Below are positions 13,746 to 14,992 of a DNA stretch of 14,992 bases, one piece after another. The notes beneath the pieces were generated by a model. That model was not told the origin of the DNA. It searched no databases and saw nothing but the letters and a program-made list of their open reading frames with translations. The position numbers and the translations under genes are program-made. The stretch comes from Cyanobacteriota bacterium (lineage in GTDB: Bacteria > Cyanobacteriota > Cyanobacteriia > Leptolyngbyales > Leptolyngbyaceae). The first letter of the stretch is position 1; each line of letters begins with the position of its first letter. Where the stretch lies: NCBI GenBank assembly GCA_027482985.1, contig JAIXVO010000666.1, positions 1 to 14,992 of the forward strand. Reading direction: 5' to 3'.

Positions 13746-14992
13746 ATGGAAACACTTTACCAATATGCCTGGCTGATTCCCGTCTTACCCTTAGCAGCCG
13801 CTACTCTGCTCGGTCTGGGTCTGATTTCATTCAATAAGGCAGCTAATAGTTTGCGGCAAGGTGCCGCTGTATTTGTCGTCTCTGCGTTAGGCGCAGCGAT
13901 GGTACTGTCCTTTGGCTTGTTTTGGAGCCAGTGGCAGGGACATGCACCCTACACTCACCTGATTGAGTGGGCATCGGCAGGGAATTTTCACCTGGAGATG
14001 GGCTACACCATCGACAATTTGACCGCACTGATGCTGGTGATTGTGACCACGGTGGCCTTCCTGGTAATGATTTACACCGATGGCTACATGGCTCACGATC
14101 CGAGCTATGTGCGGTTCTATTCTTACCTCAGCTTATTCAGTTCCTCGATGTTGGGCCTGGTAATTAGCCCGAATTTGGTGCAGGTCTACATCTTTTGGGA
14201 ATTGGTGGGGATGTGTTCCTACCTGCTGATTGGCTTCTGGTATGACCGCAAAGCAGCAGCAGATGCTTGCCAGAAAGCGTTTGTGACCAACCGCGTCGGT
14301 GACTTCGGCTTGCTCCTGGGAATTTTGGGCTTGTACTGGGCCACCAACAGCTTTGACTTCGGCACCATTGGCGATCGCCTCTCAGAATTGGTTGAAACTG
14401 GCGCAGTCAGCGGTTGGTTAGCCGCGACGTTAGCGGTATTAGTGTTTTTAGGACCCGTCGCCAAATCCGCTCAATTCCCACTCCATGTGTGGTTGCCGGA
14501 TGCCATGGAAGGTCCGACCCCGATCTCGGCATTGATCCACGCGGCGACCATGGTGGCCGCTGGGGTCTTCCTGATTGCCCGGATGTTCCCCGTGTTTGAA
14601 GACATTCCCGTGGCGATGGATGTGATTGCCTGGACGGGCGCGATTACCGCCTTCATGGGAGCCACGATCGCCATTACCCAAATGGACATCAAAAAAGGCT
14701 TGGCCTACTCTACGATGTCGCAGTTGGGCTACATGGTGATGGCGATGGGAGCGGGCGCTTACACGGCTGGTCTCTTCCACCTGATGACCCATGCCTACTT
14801 CAAAGCCATGATGTTCCTCGGCTCTGGTTCGGTCATTCACAGCATGGAATCCGTCGTGGGTCACGATCCGGCATACGCGCAGGATATGCGGATGATGGGT
14901 GGCCTGCGGAAGTATATGCCGATCACATCAGTCACGTTCTTCATTGGCGTGTTGGCGATTTCTGGAATTCCTCCCTTCGCAGGATTCTGGTC
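13746..14992 (+). CDS. ndhF: NAD(P)H-quinone oxidoreductase subunit 5 (NdhF1), C-terminus cut by window edge
   Basis: The first 415 codons of a large multi-spanning subunit of the thylakoid NDH-1 complex, a proton-pumping antiporter-like module of complex I that takes electrons from ferredoxin to plastoquinone. The start [16 protein letters not shown] and the blocks [12 protein letters not shown] (86-97), [20 protein letters not shown] (110-129), [19 protein letters not shown] (149-167, conserved Glu152), [11 protein letters not shown] (178-188), [19 protein letters not shown] (236-254) and [19 protein letters not shown] (255-273) identify the F1 type used in NDH-1L for respiration and cyclic electron flow, not the F3/F4 types of CO2 uptake. 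The frame is open to the right edge with no stop. A companion ndhD would commonly follow but lies outside the window. Confidence 0.96.
   Translation, partial: METLYQYAWLIPVLPLAAATLLGLGLISFNKAANSLRQGAAVFVVSALGAAMVLSFGLFWSQWQGHAPYTHLIEWASAGNFHLEMGYTIDNLTALMLVIVTTVAFLVMIYTDGYMAHDPSYVRFYSYLSLFSSSMLGLVISPNLVQVYIFWELVGMCSYLLIGFWYDRKAAADACQKAFVTNRVGDFGLLLGILGLYWATNSFDFGTIGDRLSELVETGAVSGWLAATLAVLVFLGPVAKSAQFPLHVWLPDAMEGPTPISALIHAATMVAAGVFLIARMFPVFEDIPVAMDVIAWTGAITAFMGATIAITQMDIKKGLAYSTMSQLGYMVMAMGAGAYTAGLFHLMTHAYFKAMMFLGSGSVIHSMESVVGHDPAYAQDMRMMGGLRKYMPITSVTFFIGVLAISGIPPFAGFW

Noticed and set aside
14219..14864. Minus-strand open frames within ndhF
   Set aside because: His/Arg-rich antisense shadows of a clearly conserved NDH-1 subunit.

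Overview
The window looks like chromosomal DNA of a cyanobacterium. The palindromic octamer GCGATCGC (HIP1) occurs roughly thirty times, in genes and between them. The gene content is cyanobacterial: gun4, an ssl1498-type light-harvesting-like small protein, V4R proteins, an NDH-1 ndhF of the respiratory F1 type, and a plant-type zeta-carotene isomerase homologue. The species cannot be named from the sequence; a filamentous Leptolyngbya-like lineage is only a guess. I see no phage, transposase, CRISPR array, rRNA or tRNA.

Layout. At the left edge a minus-strand gene for a membrane-anchored type IV pilin G/H-domain protein runs off the window. It is divergent from a polar amino acid ABC transporter ATPase (1198-1944). 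A 158-bp inverted array of 7-bp repeats separates that gene from a secreted fasciclin (FAS1) protein. A hairpin terminator then separates FAS1 from a convergent minus-strand SAM methyltransferase. Divergent from the methyltransferase are an RfaE2-like nucleotidyltransferase and gun4, probably co-transcribed. Next come a GAF-domain histidine-kinase-like protein that lacks its phospho-acceptor histidine, a strong terminator, and a 56-aa single-helix ssl1498-family protein.

The most interesting part is 8034-12154. Five same-strand genes encode a V4R protein, a 103-aa protein with two SVxxFFxxINWD motifs, a phycobiliprotein-fold-like protein without the bilin cysteine, a second V4R protein, and a Ser/Thr kinase with a long C-terminal extension. 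The gene order strongly resembles the Synechocystis slr0144-slr0152 cluster, which has been linked to photosystem II assembly and ends in spkG. Here the ferredoxin and TPR genes of that cluster (slr0148-slr0151) are absent, and the kinase gene follows the second V4R gene after 21 bp. A perfect 12-bp palindrome and a 10-bp inverted repeat lie upstream.

Downstream on the same strand are an NnrU/Z-ISO-like carotene isomerase and a thioredoxin. An unrecognised minus-strand coding remnant overlaps the thioredoxin end. Then comes the first 415 codons of ndhF1, cut by the right edge. Overall the window is rich in genes for tetrapyrrole handling (Gun4, V4R), carotenoid synthesis, thylakoid electron transport and redox control. 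Several genes from 9046 to 12225 lack a Shine-Dalgarno sequence and are preceded by pyrimidine-rich leaders.
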